DNA of 64,000 nucleotides from Penicillium oxalicum (taxonomy: Eukaryota > Ascomycota > Eurotiomycetes > Eurotiales > Aspergillaceae). Location of the stretch: contig NC_064654.1 of the NCBI RefSeq assembly GCF_001723175.1, positions 1,240,001 through 1,304,000 on the forward strand. Direction: 5' to 3'. Under the pieces are notes generated by a model, which made no database searches, was not told the DNA's origin, and saw only the letters and a list, made by a program, of their open reading frames with translations. The position numbers and the translations under genes were made by a program. This document shows, in pieces, positions 48,960-60,507 of the stretch. Each line of letters starts with the position of its first letter. Positions within the stretch are counted from its first letter, which is position 1.

Positions 48960-50830
48960 TTAGCTCGGAGGACTTCCCGGTCCCCTTCCTAGCATGCTCC
49001 GAACACTCTGACGGCCCAAAGCTCTCATGTCATCCACTTTGGGAGACTCTCCCATTTTCCCTGGCTGCGAGTCAAGGACAATAGTATCATTTGCCGCTTC
49101 AACGCGTCTGGAATACGTAACTCCATTGGAAATGCTTGAGAATTCGTCCTTAGTGGTGCCTGAAGAGGTTGAGCCTGTCCCTGTGACTGACTTGTAGTTC
49201 GCAGTGCCAGATTGACTTGTGTGTAGCTCAGATGGACCAGCCACAAAGGTATAAGTTGAAATGCCAGGTCCACCAGAGGATTTGATATCCAGTCCTCGAG
49301 TCATCCAAGCGTCGATTGACAAGGAGTTTGCCGTGATTCCATAGGTATTGTTGACCAGCAGAGGGTATTCGAAGCTCGTCGAGTTCGAGCCATGGCCATG
49401 TCCGAGCTTGGAGATTGTGTTCTTTCCCGAGGTGTTTTGATCATTGACTTGACTGTAGCCCTGCTGATTCAGGTACCCAAAGTTGGAGAATGACAGTCGC
49501 TGCGACCAAGAGTACGCAGGAGAAGATATAGTCAAGGTGCGCTCTGCGGTCACAGAATATGACAATGTGTCATTGCCTCCTGACGCATTGCGTATCAGCT
49601 GTCGGTTCACGGTGAACACGGGAGCTGGTGCAACAATGTGCGGACCTGGCATCCTCCCCTTCGTTGATTCACTCGTATGAGAGCTACCCTGATCGTCCAC
49701 GAAGAGGAAAATGTTGCCAGTCACCACCCAGTATGAGCCTACGGTCTCGGCCAAAACGGCATCCCCGCTTGCAGTAATGTTCAAGCCGGTCACTCGGATC
49801 TCGAAAGAGTGCTGTCGCCCATCCTGTAACAGTGGCAGAAATGGCGAAATATCAATCTCGGGTTGTCGAAGATCAAACGCATCAATGCCGACAATTGGAC
49901 GCCAAAATCCGGGTGCCACACCTCCAGTGAAGATGACAGGGAACGGCCATACAACGCCAGCCAATATTCCATCAATGTACAGCTGAATCTCTCGGAATGG
50001 CGAGTATCCGTAAAGTTCCCCGACGGTACTGCCAAAATCCTCGGTGTCCTCGGTAAACACATTCGACCACCAGAATTCCTCTTGAGATTGACCGCAAGCA
50101 GAGACGGCAACCACAGCCCGGCTCACCGTATTGGGAATGGTATAGGCGACAGTGGTGTTATCTGTAGGCACTGTGAAGGCACTCGCCGAGTTTGATGCGG
50201 ATCTTTTGGCGGAGATGGGGAGAATCATGTCCGCAGTGGGTGCGTAGTCGGTTTTCGAAAAATGCGCGGTTAATGTGACATTGAAGGGACCGGTGTAAAC
50301 GTCCGTGATGATGTTACCCAGGTCAAAGATGAGCTTCTGGGGTTTTTGCCATAGTGCATTGTATTGTGACATTTCCTTGATGTATGTCCACACGATCCCT
50401 GAAGATGTCGGCTCAGCAGTTGAGGTGCGGAAGACCTCTGCGTCGCCCAGGTACATGAGCGCTAGCCGATCATACTGATGACCACTTGATGTTACGGTCA
50501 TGTTTATCCTGACAGTATCAAAGACGCAGCTTGGTGGTACATAGTTCCCTATGACCTTGCGTTAGTCGCATACTAGTTGACATGGAGGAATCTTGGTCGA
50601 CTCTTACCCACAAACGGCTGACCGTAACTCGCGGCAAAGACATGGTACATCAGCAGAACTTCTGTATCGCAATCATTGACACCCTTTGGCGTAAATTCAA
50701 CTGGCTGATAAACCTGAAAGACATTTTGGGGCCTCTCAAGTATTGGTGAGCCCTCCGCCAGACTTGCTCGCCCAGAAATGGCAACAAAGATCAGAACTGG
50801 GAGAATGAGTGCCGACACCATTGCTTCCAT
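48960..50830 (-). CDS. PNGase A-like peptide-N-glycosidase / amidase (PF12222 type)
   Basis: Predicted secreted peptide:N-glycanase A-like enzyme, a family that cleaves N-glycans from asparagine in glycopeptides. Exons 50830-50608 and 50548-48960 encode 603 residues. The start gives a signal peptide (MEAMVSALILPVLIFVAISG...); an in-frame ATG 39 bases upstream (50869) would add a less typical N-terminus. Recognisable segments: QPFVGNYVPPSC, DRLALMYLGDAEVFRTSTAE, GIVWTYIKEMSQY, EEFWWSNVFTEDTEDFGS, FREIQLYIDGILAGVVWPFP, GGVAPGFWRPIVGIDAFDLR, and a C-terminal beta-rich region. Many N-X-S/T sites fit secretion. Activity is inferred from the family only; fungal members have little direct biochemistry. 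The single 59-base intron is in phase 1. Confidence 0.88.
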
Positions 50831-52228
50831 CGTTGCCGCGAAAATCCAGCTATCGAAATGAGAGAGCAATTGTGGCTCTTCAGCACCAATTCAAAGACTG
50901 AGAAACCCCTCTGTTGCGAGACTGCCCGCTGTTTGAATCTAGTAGACACTACTAAGCAGTGTATGGACGGTCTATAAGACCCCGAGAGACAGCTTTTTCT
51001 GAATACTGCGAACAGACTTAGATATCAATGTGGCTCTACGATGAGTTAACTATCTTCTACGGTCCTAAATTAGTACGTCGGATCCTCACAAAGCAGCCGG
51101 TAATAGAATCGACCCCGTAATTATAGCTCCTATATTTCCTTAAAGATGACTGGACATCTATCCAGATACTCCGCACGAAAAGTGCAACCTTCAAGGTGCC
51201 GATCATGCAGGCTGCCCCCTCAGATAAGCATTTCGAAGGAAAAAACCGGTAGGTGCCATTTTAGCGCAGGTACATCTAGCCGGAATGGCGCTGCTTGCTC
51301 GGGCTTATGGAGTCCACCTATTGACATTATTTAATCTCGCTTAGACGAGTTGCTCTTTTCCTTACAGGTTTGATCCGATACCTAGCATCACATAGAGTGT
51401 ACTGCATCAGATTACCGCGAAGCCGAAAGCGAATAGATCATGCCAGGACTGTTGCTGTTCCTGCCCGGCGTCCGGCTATCACAGTCACGCGTGAATATTA
51501 GTGCCTCGCCGCCTGCTACCAAGTCACCCCGACGGTCTCCGGTGATGGCACTGCGATTTTTAAGTTCACAAGTTACACTTCTTTGATCCGCTATCGGCGA
51601 TCAAAAGCGCTGCAGAGATGTTCGTTCTTACAATATCCTTGTTTGAAGACAGTTTTCAATATTTTTTATCGAAAGGCCTGGCATTTGGAAAGATTCTCAA
51701 CTATTGGGATAGGCGAACGGTCAAGAGCAGCTTGTCATCTTGAACAATAGACATTCCAAAGGTCATCACGTCTGTACGATGGGACCACTTGTGTTCCATT
51801 TCTTCCCCAACAAGTCGTCAATATGATTTCTCCTAAAGCAATAGGTGACTATGTCGAGTGGGTCGCTCTGATTTCGTCCATTGAACGTGTGTTCACCTGT
51901 CTTCAAGAATTGGCAATGCACTGCCCCAGCCAGGGGGAGGTTTAAGAGGACCTAGAATCTCCCACTCGAGGGTACTTGAGTAGCAAGCAGCTTTCTGCTA
52001 ACTTGACACGACAATTTCAAACTGCCTACCTTGTCATAGGAAGGTACTTTCAAGCATCTACAGGCCGATATGAGAGATCGGACAAAAAAATGGATGATGA
52101 ATATTTATACATGTCTGAGAAGGTTCTTCTGTGGACAAGTCCACAACGAGAATAATAAAAAGTAGCAAGAAAACAGGCTCCATGGCTATGCACAATTCAC
52201 AACATTTGCCCCCTCACACCCCCACCAT
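50831..52228. other. Upstream region of the PNGase A-like gene and 3' flank of the FMP32-like gene
   Basis: 1.4 kb, AT-rich in places, with no supported gene and no recognisable transposon. Short open frames are random. Confidence 0.5.
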
Positions 52229-53298
52229 TTACATGAAAAGACGCCAAGCACCAAGAATAAGCGCAGCGGTACCGGTACACACACCCCTAGAAGCAGAGAA
52301 TAGGTTAGCGACGAGTCTGTAGAAAAGGCAATCGAGGTGGAAATTCATACATCAGCCACTGCAGCGTTGAGAACTTGACAGCCTCGACTCGCTCCCGCAG
52401 ACCAGCAACTTCTTGCTCGATCCGTGTCTCGGTCTCCTTGATTCGCATCTCCTGGCCATTGGCCTCTTCCCGAATTCGGCCCTTTTCAAGGTTCAGATCC
52501 AGTCGCACCGACGCCTGCGTGCGACCAATCTCGTCGCGCATGCGAGAATTGAGCTTGGCGATATCCGCTGCAATCTTCTCGTGAGACGAACGAGTCAGCT
52601 GTGCTTCGGTGGAATCGGCGTTGAGAAGTTCGGAGCGCAATTTGGCAAAGTCGACTTTTTGTGTGTAGATGGACCGTTCCGAATCTAGGATGGTACACTG
52701 GTAGTCAGAATTTGTGCACTCAACAATGAGAGGAGAACCTAGCATAGTTTAGAAATGTCTCACCTTCACGAAGAACCATGGTGCGCGTCAAATTTTGGAT
52801 AGATTCTTGAATGATGTCGTTCAGGACGCGCATCATGGCCACGGCCTGCTCTTCACTGAATCCTTCGGCCTGGAGCCGTTTCACAAAACGGAGGGTATCA
52901 AAATGATGCTCTCGAGACCGGACTGGAGTCGCATGGAATGCGCGCTGAGCTGGCTTGAAGGCTGCGACATAGACACCGTTGTGTCTGACCGGGCTCGTGG
53001 CGGTTTGCCGTGGTGTCGAAGTTGTCGGAACAAGGGCTGTAGATCGGCTGGAACCTGGAGAAATGAACCGTGCGTTTCGAATGACTGTTGAAAAGGCCCG
53101 GTACTGGTGCTCAACGGCGGCATTGTGAGTTTGTGGAGAGAAGGAAGAGCGGCCCTGAGAATAGTGATCATATGTTGGCCGCTTTGCGATCGCGGCACAG
53201 TGTGAGGGTGTGACTGCTGGGCGTGACGAAGAGCTATTCCACGTCAAGCGGGGGAGGATGCTTCGCGGGATCTCCACGATTGTTTTTTGAGGTGCCAT
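52229..53298 (-). CDS. Mitochondrial coiled-coil inner-membrane protein, FMP32/CCDC90 (MCUR1) family
   Basis: DUF1640-family mitochondrial membrane protein; yeast Fmp32 supports cytochrome c oxidase assembly, and animal relatives (MCUR1/CCDC90) act at the inner membrane. Exons 53298-52764, 52684-52351 and 52286-52229 encode 308 residues. The N-terminus is Arg/Ser/Pro-rich and almost free of acidic residues, a matrix-targeting profile. The conserved part starts at HHFDTLRFVKRLQAEGFSEE and continues QAVAMMRVLNDII, then a long coiled coil (KLRSELLNADSTEAQLTRSS, LNSRMRDEIGRTQASVRLDL, EKGRIREEANGQEMRIKETE). It ends in a membrane segment GVCTGTAALILGAWRLFM. The last exon encodes just that helix. 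In-frame ATG at 53421 is an alternative start; 53298 is preferred because it begins the targeting sequence. Confidence 0.9.
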
Positions 53299-53747
53299 GA
53301 CTGGTGGCCTGACCGGGGGTCCTCGATGCGATCCGTTTGCTGTACCTTGTCGCGCAGAAAGGGGGAAGCCTCTATCGCCAAAGTTGATTGCAGCTGGGTG
53401 ACGCAGTCCGGCAAAGACCAAGGCGGATGACTAAAAGCCGATCGGGAAACTTCTTCAGGTCAAAGTTTGGAGGAGTGGCGTGCCCGGCCGTTTCCCCGAG
53501 GCGCCCCGCATATTCCCGGGAAACCCATACAAACCACAAGCAGCGGCTGAAAGAGGGTCAATCATCTTGCGAGGACCGAGACTGTGGCTTGTGCATTTGG
53601 TCAACACGGGGTATATTGAATTATTTTAATTTGGTATTTCCAAAAGAGCCGTTCCTGCTCTTTTCTCTCGCTCTCAGGATGCAGACGCTATATTGCAACA
53701 CTGTAAAAATCCCGCGTACGACCCCGAACATTAAATCATTGGACGGT
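53299..53747. promoter_or_regulatory. Upstream region of the FMP32-like gene and 3' flank of phosphomannomutase
   Basis: About 450 bases without a gene. If the FMP32-like protein begins at the in-frame ATG at 53421, the first 120 bases here would be coding. Confidence 0.45.
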
Positions 53748-54862
53748 CTAAAGATCAAAGATCTCCTTCAATTGCTTCATGGTGTCCTCCGGTCCGTCAA
53801 CCGCGTGGCCAATGGTGCGCGGATCCATGTAGATCTCGTAGTCGTTCCCACCAGGGAAACACTTGTCACCAAAGAAGTGAATGGTCTTGTACTCGACTCC
53901 GGAAATGCCCTTCTCAGCCTCGACGTGCTGCAAGCAATAAGTCTTGTCCCAGCCATTAGGGAAGACATCGAACGAGATTTGACCTCCAATTGAGTAGCTG
54001 TTGTAACACACAGATATAGTCAGATTGGGCCGCGCAGAAACAAGCTTCAATGAGCCCTCAAGCAACTCACCTAAGACCGTAGTCAGGGAACTCCTTCTTC
54101 AGGGCCTCGACCATATCACGGCGAATGTTGTGAACCTTGTCATATCTGCAGATCTATCATCAGCCTCGTGCCCAGAGATGTTTGTCTCGCCACTCCGTGA
54201 GCTAGAAAGCCCGAGACCCGAGACACTGTCAAATCAACATACGCTTCAAACTCGTTACGCTCTTCCACGCTGGCGTTACGCCCGACGGGGCTAACATTGA
54301 TCATGCCATTGCGGAACTCAACAAAAGTACCACGCTTTCGAGGCAATTTGACATTGGAAATGTAGCGAAGGCAGAAGTCGGCCAGGGCTTGGTACTTGTC
54401 CTCCCCGAGCCACTTGATGAAGCTGTTGCTCTGGAGAGGCTTGCCGAGACGCCATGCGACGAGACCGTTCTCAGAGAAGCAAAAATCAAAGAGACTGGTC
54501 ACCTCGGTAGTAGCATTGCCCAACTGCTCCTGCTGCTTCACATAGTTGGAACCGCCGACCTGGCAGATTGTAGACCCATTAGATTTCGCGGAGATTTCGG
54601 TGAGTATTACGGGAAAACGGAGAAACGAACGTAGCCGATGGCGCACTTGTGTCGCAGGCGAGAGAGCAATTCATGCATCTCCGGAGTGGCAGACTAGAAG
54701 CAGCGACAGACAGATTAGCCCAGGCTCACTTTCAGGGGGGAGGGCGTCGTCGCAACATACACGCCGAGCCTTGCTCAAGGTCTCGTCAACATCGAAAAGG
54801 ACAATCGTGTCCTTGAGAGGACGCTCCTCCAAAGTAGGGTAGACAGCAGTAGCGGTAGTCAT
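53748..54862 (-). CDS. sec53: Phosphomannomutase (SEC53/PMM family)
   Basis: Cytosolic HAD-type enzyme converting mannose-6-phosphate to mannose-1-phosphate for GDP-mannose, and so for protein glycosylation, GPI anchors and wall mannan. Exons 54862-54761, 54693-54631, 54559-54243, 54145-54071 and 53997-53748 encode 268 residues, the normal length. Motif I is FDVDETLS at residues 23-30: the two catalytic Asp are present, but the usual Gly of DVDGT is Glu. Other family landmarks are intact: [12 protein letters not shown], [19 protein letters not shown] segment, [31 protein letters not shown], and [16 protein letters not shown]. The motif I change may be lineage-specific. Introns are short, and one donor is GTTCGT. 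An ATG 18 bases upstream (54880) is possible but less likely. Confidence 0.94.
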
Positions 54863-55555
54863 TGTTATGAAAGTGAACAAAATACTCCGTCAATGGGACC
54901 AAAAGAAAATCGAGAACTGCTCGGCGGGGCCAAATATAGACCTCGAGACGGAGGGGGTGTCTTTTTCAACCGCAAGCGGTGAGTGCGCAGAGGTGGGGGT
55001 GAACGGATTCAGGAGACGGTGATGCACGAGGCTCGAGGTCTTGACAAGATGTCCTCTTGGGTTCTCAGTGTGACCGTCGATAATTTTACTTGCCTGTTAT
55101 TCTACAAACTTTGGCGTGGCCGTAATAAATTATGAGCCATACAATCCACTCAAAATTCACGCATAACCCGTATCAGATCATGGCCGTGAACCAGCTCGGC
55201 CCCAAAAGAAAGTGAGCGGTGCCAAAATAAGCACCGTTATCGATAAGAAAGTGGGAACTTGTCCATCCAGTCTGGACTCGGGGCCCCTCCCGATCACATG
55301 CTTTGCGAACATCGACGGAAGACACTCACCTTTACACATTACACATTACGCATACTTTGACATTCTGCAAATGCTGTACGTCGGACCCATACAAAATGAC
55401 ACCGAGGGCCTTCGTATGTCACAACCGTGGAGATGGATAATTGATCAATTGTATTATTCTCACGCTCACCATTACTCATGAAGAAAAAAAGGACAGGATA
55501 TGTTGCAAAAGAGAGATCCAGTCCCCCACCCAGTCAATCCCACATAAAAGCCCAT
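54863..55555. promoter_or_regulatory. Upstream region of phosphomannomutase and 3' flank of the J-domain gene
   Basis: About 690 bases with no gene seen. A short CATTACACATTACG repeat-like stretch lies at 55338-55350. Confidence 0.45.
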
Positions 55556-56440
55556 CTACCTGCCCATAGTGGTCTGAAACACTTTGGCCGCAAGCTCACT
55601 CAACAGACGCGCCCGGTCCGGCTGCGGTAAATCCAAAAAGACCTCGTAGACGCTCTTCCCTTTGGCATCGCGGACTGCACCCAGTCGGTTTCCAGCGACC
55701 GCCCCCGCCAAAGCGCCGGGAACATTACCGACAATGAAGCCCAGAGCACCCCCGCTCACTCCGCCCACGATTGCCCAGAATCGACCGGTAGGCTGGGTAC
55801 GTCGTTGACTGCCATCACCGGTCTCCTCGGCGAGGCCTTCTTCGCGCAGCATCTCCTCGAACACGGAGCCAAATTGGTCATCATCGCGCTCCTCTCGACT
55901 TCCGAATCCAAATGCTGACCATGGGAAGTTGCGACCACCCGTGGGGATCTCTTCGTCCGCCTCTTCGTCGGCTTTCTCAAAAGCGCGGGTTTGGTCGTAT
56001 TCGCGACGACGAGTGGGATCGGACAAGGTGTAATACGCGTCGTTGATCTCTTGGAATTTGCGAGTTCGCGCCGGCCGCTCAGGCGAGTCGGCAGGAACGC
56101 GATCGGGATGGGATTTCAGCGACTCCCTGCGAAAGAAGTGGGTTAGTATTGAAAAGGATGCTCAGATGAAAGATGACGCGGGCGTAAACCAAGGATCCGC
56201 TACCTTTGCGAGGGGGTGGGGGTTGTTCTCTCACCTTTTGTATGCGCTGCGAATCTGCGGCTGCGTCGCATCACTCGACACACCCAGGGTTTTGTCTATT
56301 AGGAGCGTTAATATGTGTTCTCAATTCGGGCTGAAACCAGTTGCCACAGGAAGAACTGACAATAGTCTGGAGTTTCTGCATCCAAGGACGGTCAGTACGG
56401 TGTCATTCAAGTCCACACAGGATATCAACTCACTCGTCAT
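55556..56440 (-). CDS. Small J-domain (DnaJ-like) protein with glycine-rich hydrophobic C-terminus
   Basis: Hsp70 co-chaperone of 217 residues. Exons 56440-56434 (7 nt of coding sequence), 56375-56361 (15 nt), 56295-56235 and 56126-55556. The tiny first two exons are required to give MTKTPDYYKTLGVSSDAT, a textbook J-domain start, and each has GT-AG borders (GTGAGT, GTCAGT donors). Helix II/III with HPD (LKSHPDRVPADSPE) and KFQEINDAYYTLSDPTRRREYD complete the J domain (about residues 5-75). After an acidic linker there is a Gly/Ala-rich hydrophobic stretch (WAIVGGVSGGALGFIVGNVPG) that resembles glycine-zipper membrane insertion. The C-terminus is helical. Subcellular location is not clear. It is divergent with the small membrane protein at 57515. 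Confidence 0.87.
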
Positions 56441-57514
56441 TATGGCAAGTATACCGGTACAGGTTTGAAATGAGCATGTAACTTTCCAAGGAAAATTATG
56501 GTGAATGACCCCCGAATATAAGAACCACGGCTTGACGCCAGTGACGTCGTTTGACCCAGTCTGCCTCAGGCTGCCAGTACGTTGAAATTGATTGTTGTCT
56601 CTGCTGCCGCCAGGTGTCGAGGCCACAAGAGCTCTGGGGGTCTCGGAGCTATTTGCGACCAAAGCCAGTCTCCGGCGTAGTCTGACAGTCGGATGGGTCT
56701 TGTCTCAGCCGTCCTTTGGACACCGTCCGTGTCACTCAAATGGCGTTGTCAAAGGTACCTCTGCTACTACGGCACTTTAGCCATGACACGTAGTATTTGG
56801 TACCTGGGCCATGAAGACTGGAACATCTGATCACTACTCCCCAGCCACCGGCTTTGTGCCCGCCAGGGGCAAGTCTGAATTGTACCCCTCTCGAAACTCG
56901 ATTCGTTCCACAATTCCCCCCTCAGATCTGAAGTCGTCCCTACAGTGTCTGTCTCCATATCATCCCTTTGCGAAATCTTGAGATTGAGTAGCCTGTGCTT
57001 TGTATCTATCACTTGCACCTGCACGACAGATCCCGCCCAGTGGAGTACTGCGCGGCCTAGACCAGACAAGATACGCATCGCTGCAGCACCCTAGCGGCTC
57101 GACCTGCATCTGTCTCTTTTCGCCTGCTTTCAACCCTTGCCACACACTGGTCGGATTTTTTTTGCAGCACATGCGAGGCTGTGGGAAGAAAGAAGAAAGG
57201 ACTTTTCATCGCCTGCAGATTCCACGCCGGTAGAAGATCGTGCCACTTTTAAACCGTCAAGATATTCAGCCCACCATCTAGACAACTCTTCCTTTCACAA
57301 TCGACCGTGATCGCAAAGTTCTCAGTTCAATTGTTGCGATCGGAACAGCCACGAGAGTGCCCCAGTCAGAAAATCAGAAGCTCCACTTTCAAGGAGCCCA
57401 GGTCCAAACCGAACAAAGAAAGGACCGTCAATCGCATACTACAATCCAGCAACACACAGTTGGGCACGTTCCAATTTCAGAACCTTGGAAATCCTCATTG
57501 AATCACTCGCAATC
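56441..57514. promoter_or_regulatory. Divergent upstream region of J-domain gene (-) and small membrane protein gene (+)
   Basis: About 1.07 kb. The last 250 bases before 57515 are rich in A and C, as in many fungal leaders. No additional gene is supported. Confidence 0.45.
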
Positions 57515-58066
57515 ATGGGCTGGTTTGAAGGACCTTCATCGACCAGCAAATCATCCTCATCAGGAGGCGGATACTACGTCCGCCGCCGCGGCTCTCCCAC
57601 TCGTAGCCGCAAAGGCCATTCATCATCCTCCAGCCACAAGGGCTTCTCAACTCATCATGCACGACATTCTGCGCCGTCGATCTTCAGCTTTGGCCGCTCG
57701 ACGACCGGACGATCTGCCAGTCCATCTGTGTTCTCATCCTACTCGTCCTCGTCTCGTCGAGCTCGGCCACGAGAAGGGTTCGTGCAGCGAATGATCCATT
57801 CCGTCAAGAAGCTCTTGCGGGATATCTGGCGATATGCACGCCAACACCCTATCAAGGTGTTTCTGATGGTGATCCTGCCGCTCTTGACCAGTGGGGTATT
57901 ACCGAAGCTCTTGGCGATGGTGGGATTGAGACTTCCGCACGGCGTCGCGAGTGCGCTGGGCGCATCTAGTGCCGGCCGTGGTTATGGGGGCATGGAAGGT
58001 GGTTCGAGGGGGGGTTTATCTGAGAGTTTGAATGGGCTGCTGAGTCTGGCAAAGATGTTCGCGTAA
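57515..58066 (+). CDS. Conserved-looking small membrane protein of unknown function
   Basis: Single-exon gene of 183 residues with clear coding character but no family I recognise. Residues 1-90 are Ser/Arg-rich and probably disordered, with phosphorylation-prone SP and RS/SR motifs. A basic amphipathic stretch (QRMIHSVKKLLRDIWRYARQ) precedes one predicted transmembrane segment at about 112-136 (IKVFLMVILPLLTSGVLPKL). The C-terminus is Gly/Ser-rich and ends in a short hydrophobic helix (LNGLLSLAKMFA). The ATG at 57515 is preferred to one at 57485 because MGWFEGP is a cleaner start. No signal peptide, so an internal membrane location is likely. Confidence 0.65.
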   Translation: MGWFEGPSSTSKSSSSGGGYYVRRRGSPTRSRKGHSSSSSHKGFSTHHARHSAPSIFSFGRSTTGRSASPSVFSSYSSSSRRARPREGFVQRMIHSVKKLLRDIWRYARQHPIKVFLMVILPLLTSGVLPKLLAMVGLRLPHGVASALGASSAGRGYGGMEGGSRGGLSESLNGLLSLAKMFA

Positions 58067-59009
58067 GCGACACCGTTGGCGAAGTTTCCCAAAGTGCCCA
58101 CTACATACGAACATCCAACGCTGTCCCTCGGTCACACAACTCCCTACTTTACCAGGGAAGAAAGTCGCTGTATGGTCTGGGCGTTGGCCAGAACGCCCCA
58201 ACTCCGAGATCATTCAAAAGGCGAATCCAAAAGCGAATCTACTCTTGCGTGGCTTCACCTCGATGCGAGACCCCCCCTCCCCCAGCAGGTACCTGCCCCT
58301 GCCCACCTCACCTACGTATCACGAATTGTCATGAATACCCTCGATTGTGAGATCTCTCCAGCGTCGGAGTCTGCTCTGAAGTTCTCGGTTCCTGCCACGC
58401 ATCTTCCACGAAGCTTGCCACCCCCGTTTATCCACCATCTTCATTTTTTCTATGCATGACCTCGAAATTCCCGCATTGATCTTGCACTTTTGGCTTTGGC
58501 GACGATGGAAAATTGTGGATCAGTAAATATAGAACAAAGACAGTCAAGATAGAGCTCAATCTCTTTGTAACGAATGTACTTGTTGGGAAAAAAAGAGTAG
58601 CAAACAATTCTTAGACCCTCTATCCGGGCCTCGTCCGAGATCTTGCTTTTTAAAGCTGTCAAGTCCCACGCGGTAGCAGAGTGGGTTCCATGCGTGGGTG
58701 CCCAAAGCGGGTATGGTCTAGGGGCTGGCAAGATTCGTGGTCGAAAACGACTGGACAAGATACCGGGGTTTATCTATACGGTGTCATGACGTGCATGGGA
58801 CATATGGATAGCATAAGTGAATCGAGGAATGATGCGGGCAATATCTCTTGTTTTGGCAAAAGGTTCCAAACTGGTGGGGGTAAAAATGGATTCATGGACA
58901 TATTCTATGCTTTTTGCGGGAATTATCATAACGTATGAAGTTGTACAATCAGCCACCATGGTGCAAGTGACCCATCACCGGCATTCGTACACACACACCA
59001 TGGTCGAGC
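58067..59009. other. Convergent intergenic region
   Basis: 3' flanks of the small membrane protein gene (+) and ERJ5 (-). No gene was seen in 940 bases. Confidence 0.5.
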
Positions 59010-60507
59010 CTATGATCGTCGGTTGCCCTTGACACGACGACGACGCGGGGCCTGTGACTGGACTTTATCGGCCGCATCGGCAGCGTCCTCGACAATCTCC
59101 TCACCGGCGGAAAGATCTTCGAAAATCTCGCTATCGGTCAAGGGTGCCTTGGACGAGCCGAGCAAGCGACCAATCGTCTTGCCATAGACCCAGACAGGCA
59201 GTCTGCACACCGCGGTGTCCCGCAGAGAAGGACGAGTGATGTTGTCAATGTCCAGCAAGAACTCCCCCTTGGCACCGTCCTCATTCACTTCCTCCAGGAA
59301 GACATTGCCAATCGAGTCCACAATCAGCACCTTGCCGTTCTCCGCAACGACGCGCTTGCGCTCGCCGACCGATGACTGCTCGGTCGGAGTTGAAGTTCCA
59401 GAGGCTGAAGCAGAACCCACAGCGCGATTGACCGGGCGTCCAGCCTTCTTTTCCTTGCGATTCTCCTTATCCATCATGCGCTTCTGGCGACGGTTCATCG
59501 CCACGGCGCCCGCCTCGGGCATCTCCGAGCCAGGAGCAGCAGTGGGGACGGGAGCGGGAGTCGGAGCTGAATCGAGGCCGGGGATCCCACGCACCCCCAG
59601 TTCGTCCCCCCAGGCAGCTCGGCGGGCCTGGCGAAGGTATCGATCGACAAACTCGCGCTCACGCTTCCAGCTCAAGTACAAAGCTCCATAGTGTGCGGCA
59701 CCGCCAAAGAAGAGGAAGAGTCCCAGCAGGACGGAACCCAAGCCCGGGCGGAAGCGACTGTAGTAGTAACCCGTACCCTTCCAAAGAGGGAACCCATTCT
59801 TCAAGAAGTGATCGTAGCGCTCACGGCCGGGACCCTTGAGGACATTGGCGACGAGGTTCAGACGGGCGGAGCGAGCATTGGCCTCCTTGATGGCGGCGTC
59901 GACCTCGCGCTTGGAGGGACCCTTGTTGACATTGACTCCCTTGGCGGACTTGGCCTTGGCCTTGTCCTTGGAGTAGTTGGCAATGAAAGAGCGGCGAACC
60001 TTGTCGGGGTGTAGGTCCCGGGACTTTTTGCGATGGGCCTTGATGATCTGATCCTGATTGGCATTGGGACGGATGTCAAGATACTCTAGCACATTTTCAC
60101 CATGAGGCGATTGGGTCAGTCTCTGATCGTCATTCTCCAAGCGTCTTCCATCTCATGTCTATCACGGCGGTGCAGTGAAGCGACGTCTATGACAACCAAG
60201 ACGTGCATTGCGAATAATTTCAAAAGGGGGGGGGGGGGGGGGGTTCTCTCTCATACCGTAGAACGTCACATTGGCTCCTTCGGCCGTGATCAGCTCATCG
60301 CGGAGGCGAAAGATCTCGTAATCTGCGATGAGAAAAAAGTTAATTCAGACTGTGAGGGCAAAAGACCAGGTTGCGTCCAGTGAGGTTGGAACGGCAGCGA
60401 ATGAGCCGATGTTGATAACATGAAGTGGACACCTTACCTTCTTTCGACCAAGCCGCAACCAGACCAACAAAGGCCAGCAAGAAAAGGGAGAGGACAGCAG
60501 TCTTCAT
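59010..60507 (-). CDS. erj5: ER membrane J-protein ERJ5
   Basis: DnaJ-type co-chaperone of the endoplasmic reticulum, needed for protein folding homeostasis. Exons 60507-60438, 60322-60257 and 60085-59010 encode 403 residues. A signal peptide occupies residues 1-19 (MKTAVLSLFLLAFVGLVAA). The J domain (about 24-120) starts DYEIFRLRDELITAEGANVT and contains LDIRPNANQDQ and DLHPDK with the HPD triad. A transmembrane segment follows (SVLLGLFLFFGGAAHYGALYL), then a basic cytosolic region (RRQKRMMDKENRKEKKAGRP) and an acidic stretch before a Lys/Arg-rich tail. This layout matches Erj5. Intron 2 (171 bases) carries C18 in sense (60226-60243). It is divergent with the next gene. Confidence 0.93.
60226..60243. 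repeat. G18 homopolymer inside an ERJ5 intron
   Basis: Eighteen consecutive G on + (C18 in the sense of ERJ5), within the second intron and 14 bases or more from either splice site. Confidence 0.85.
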
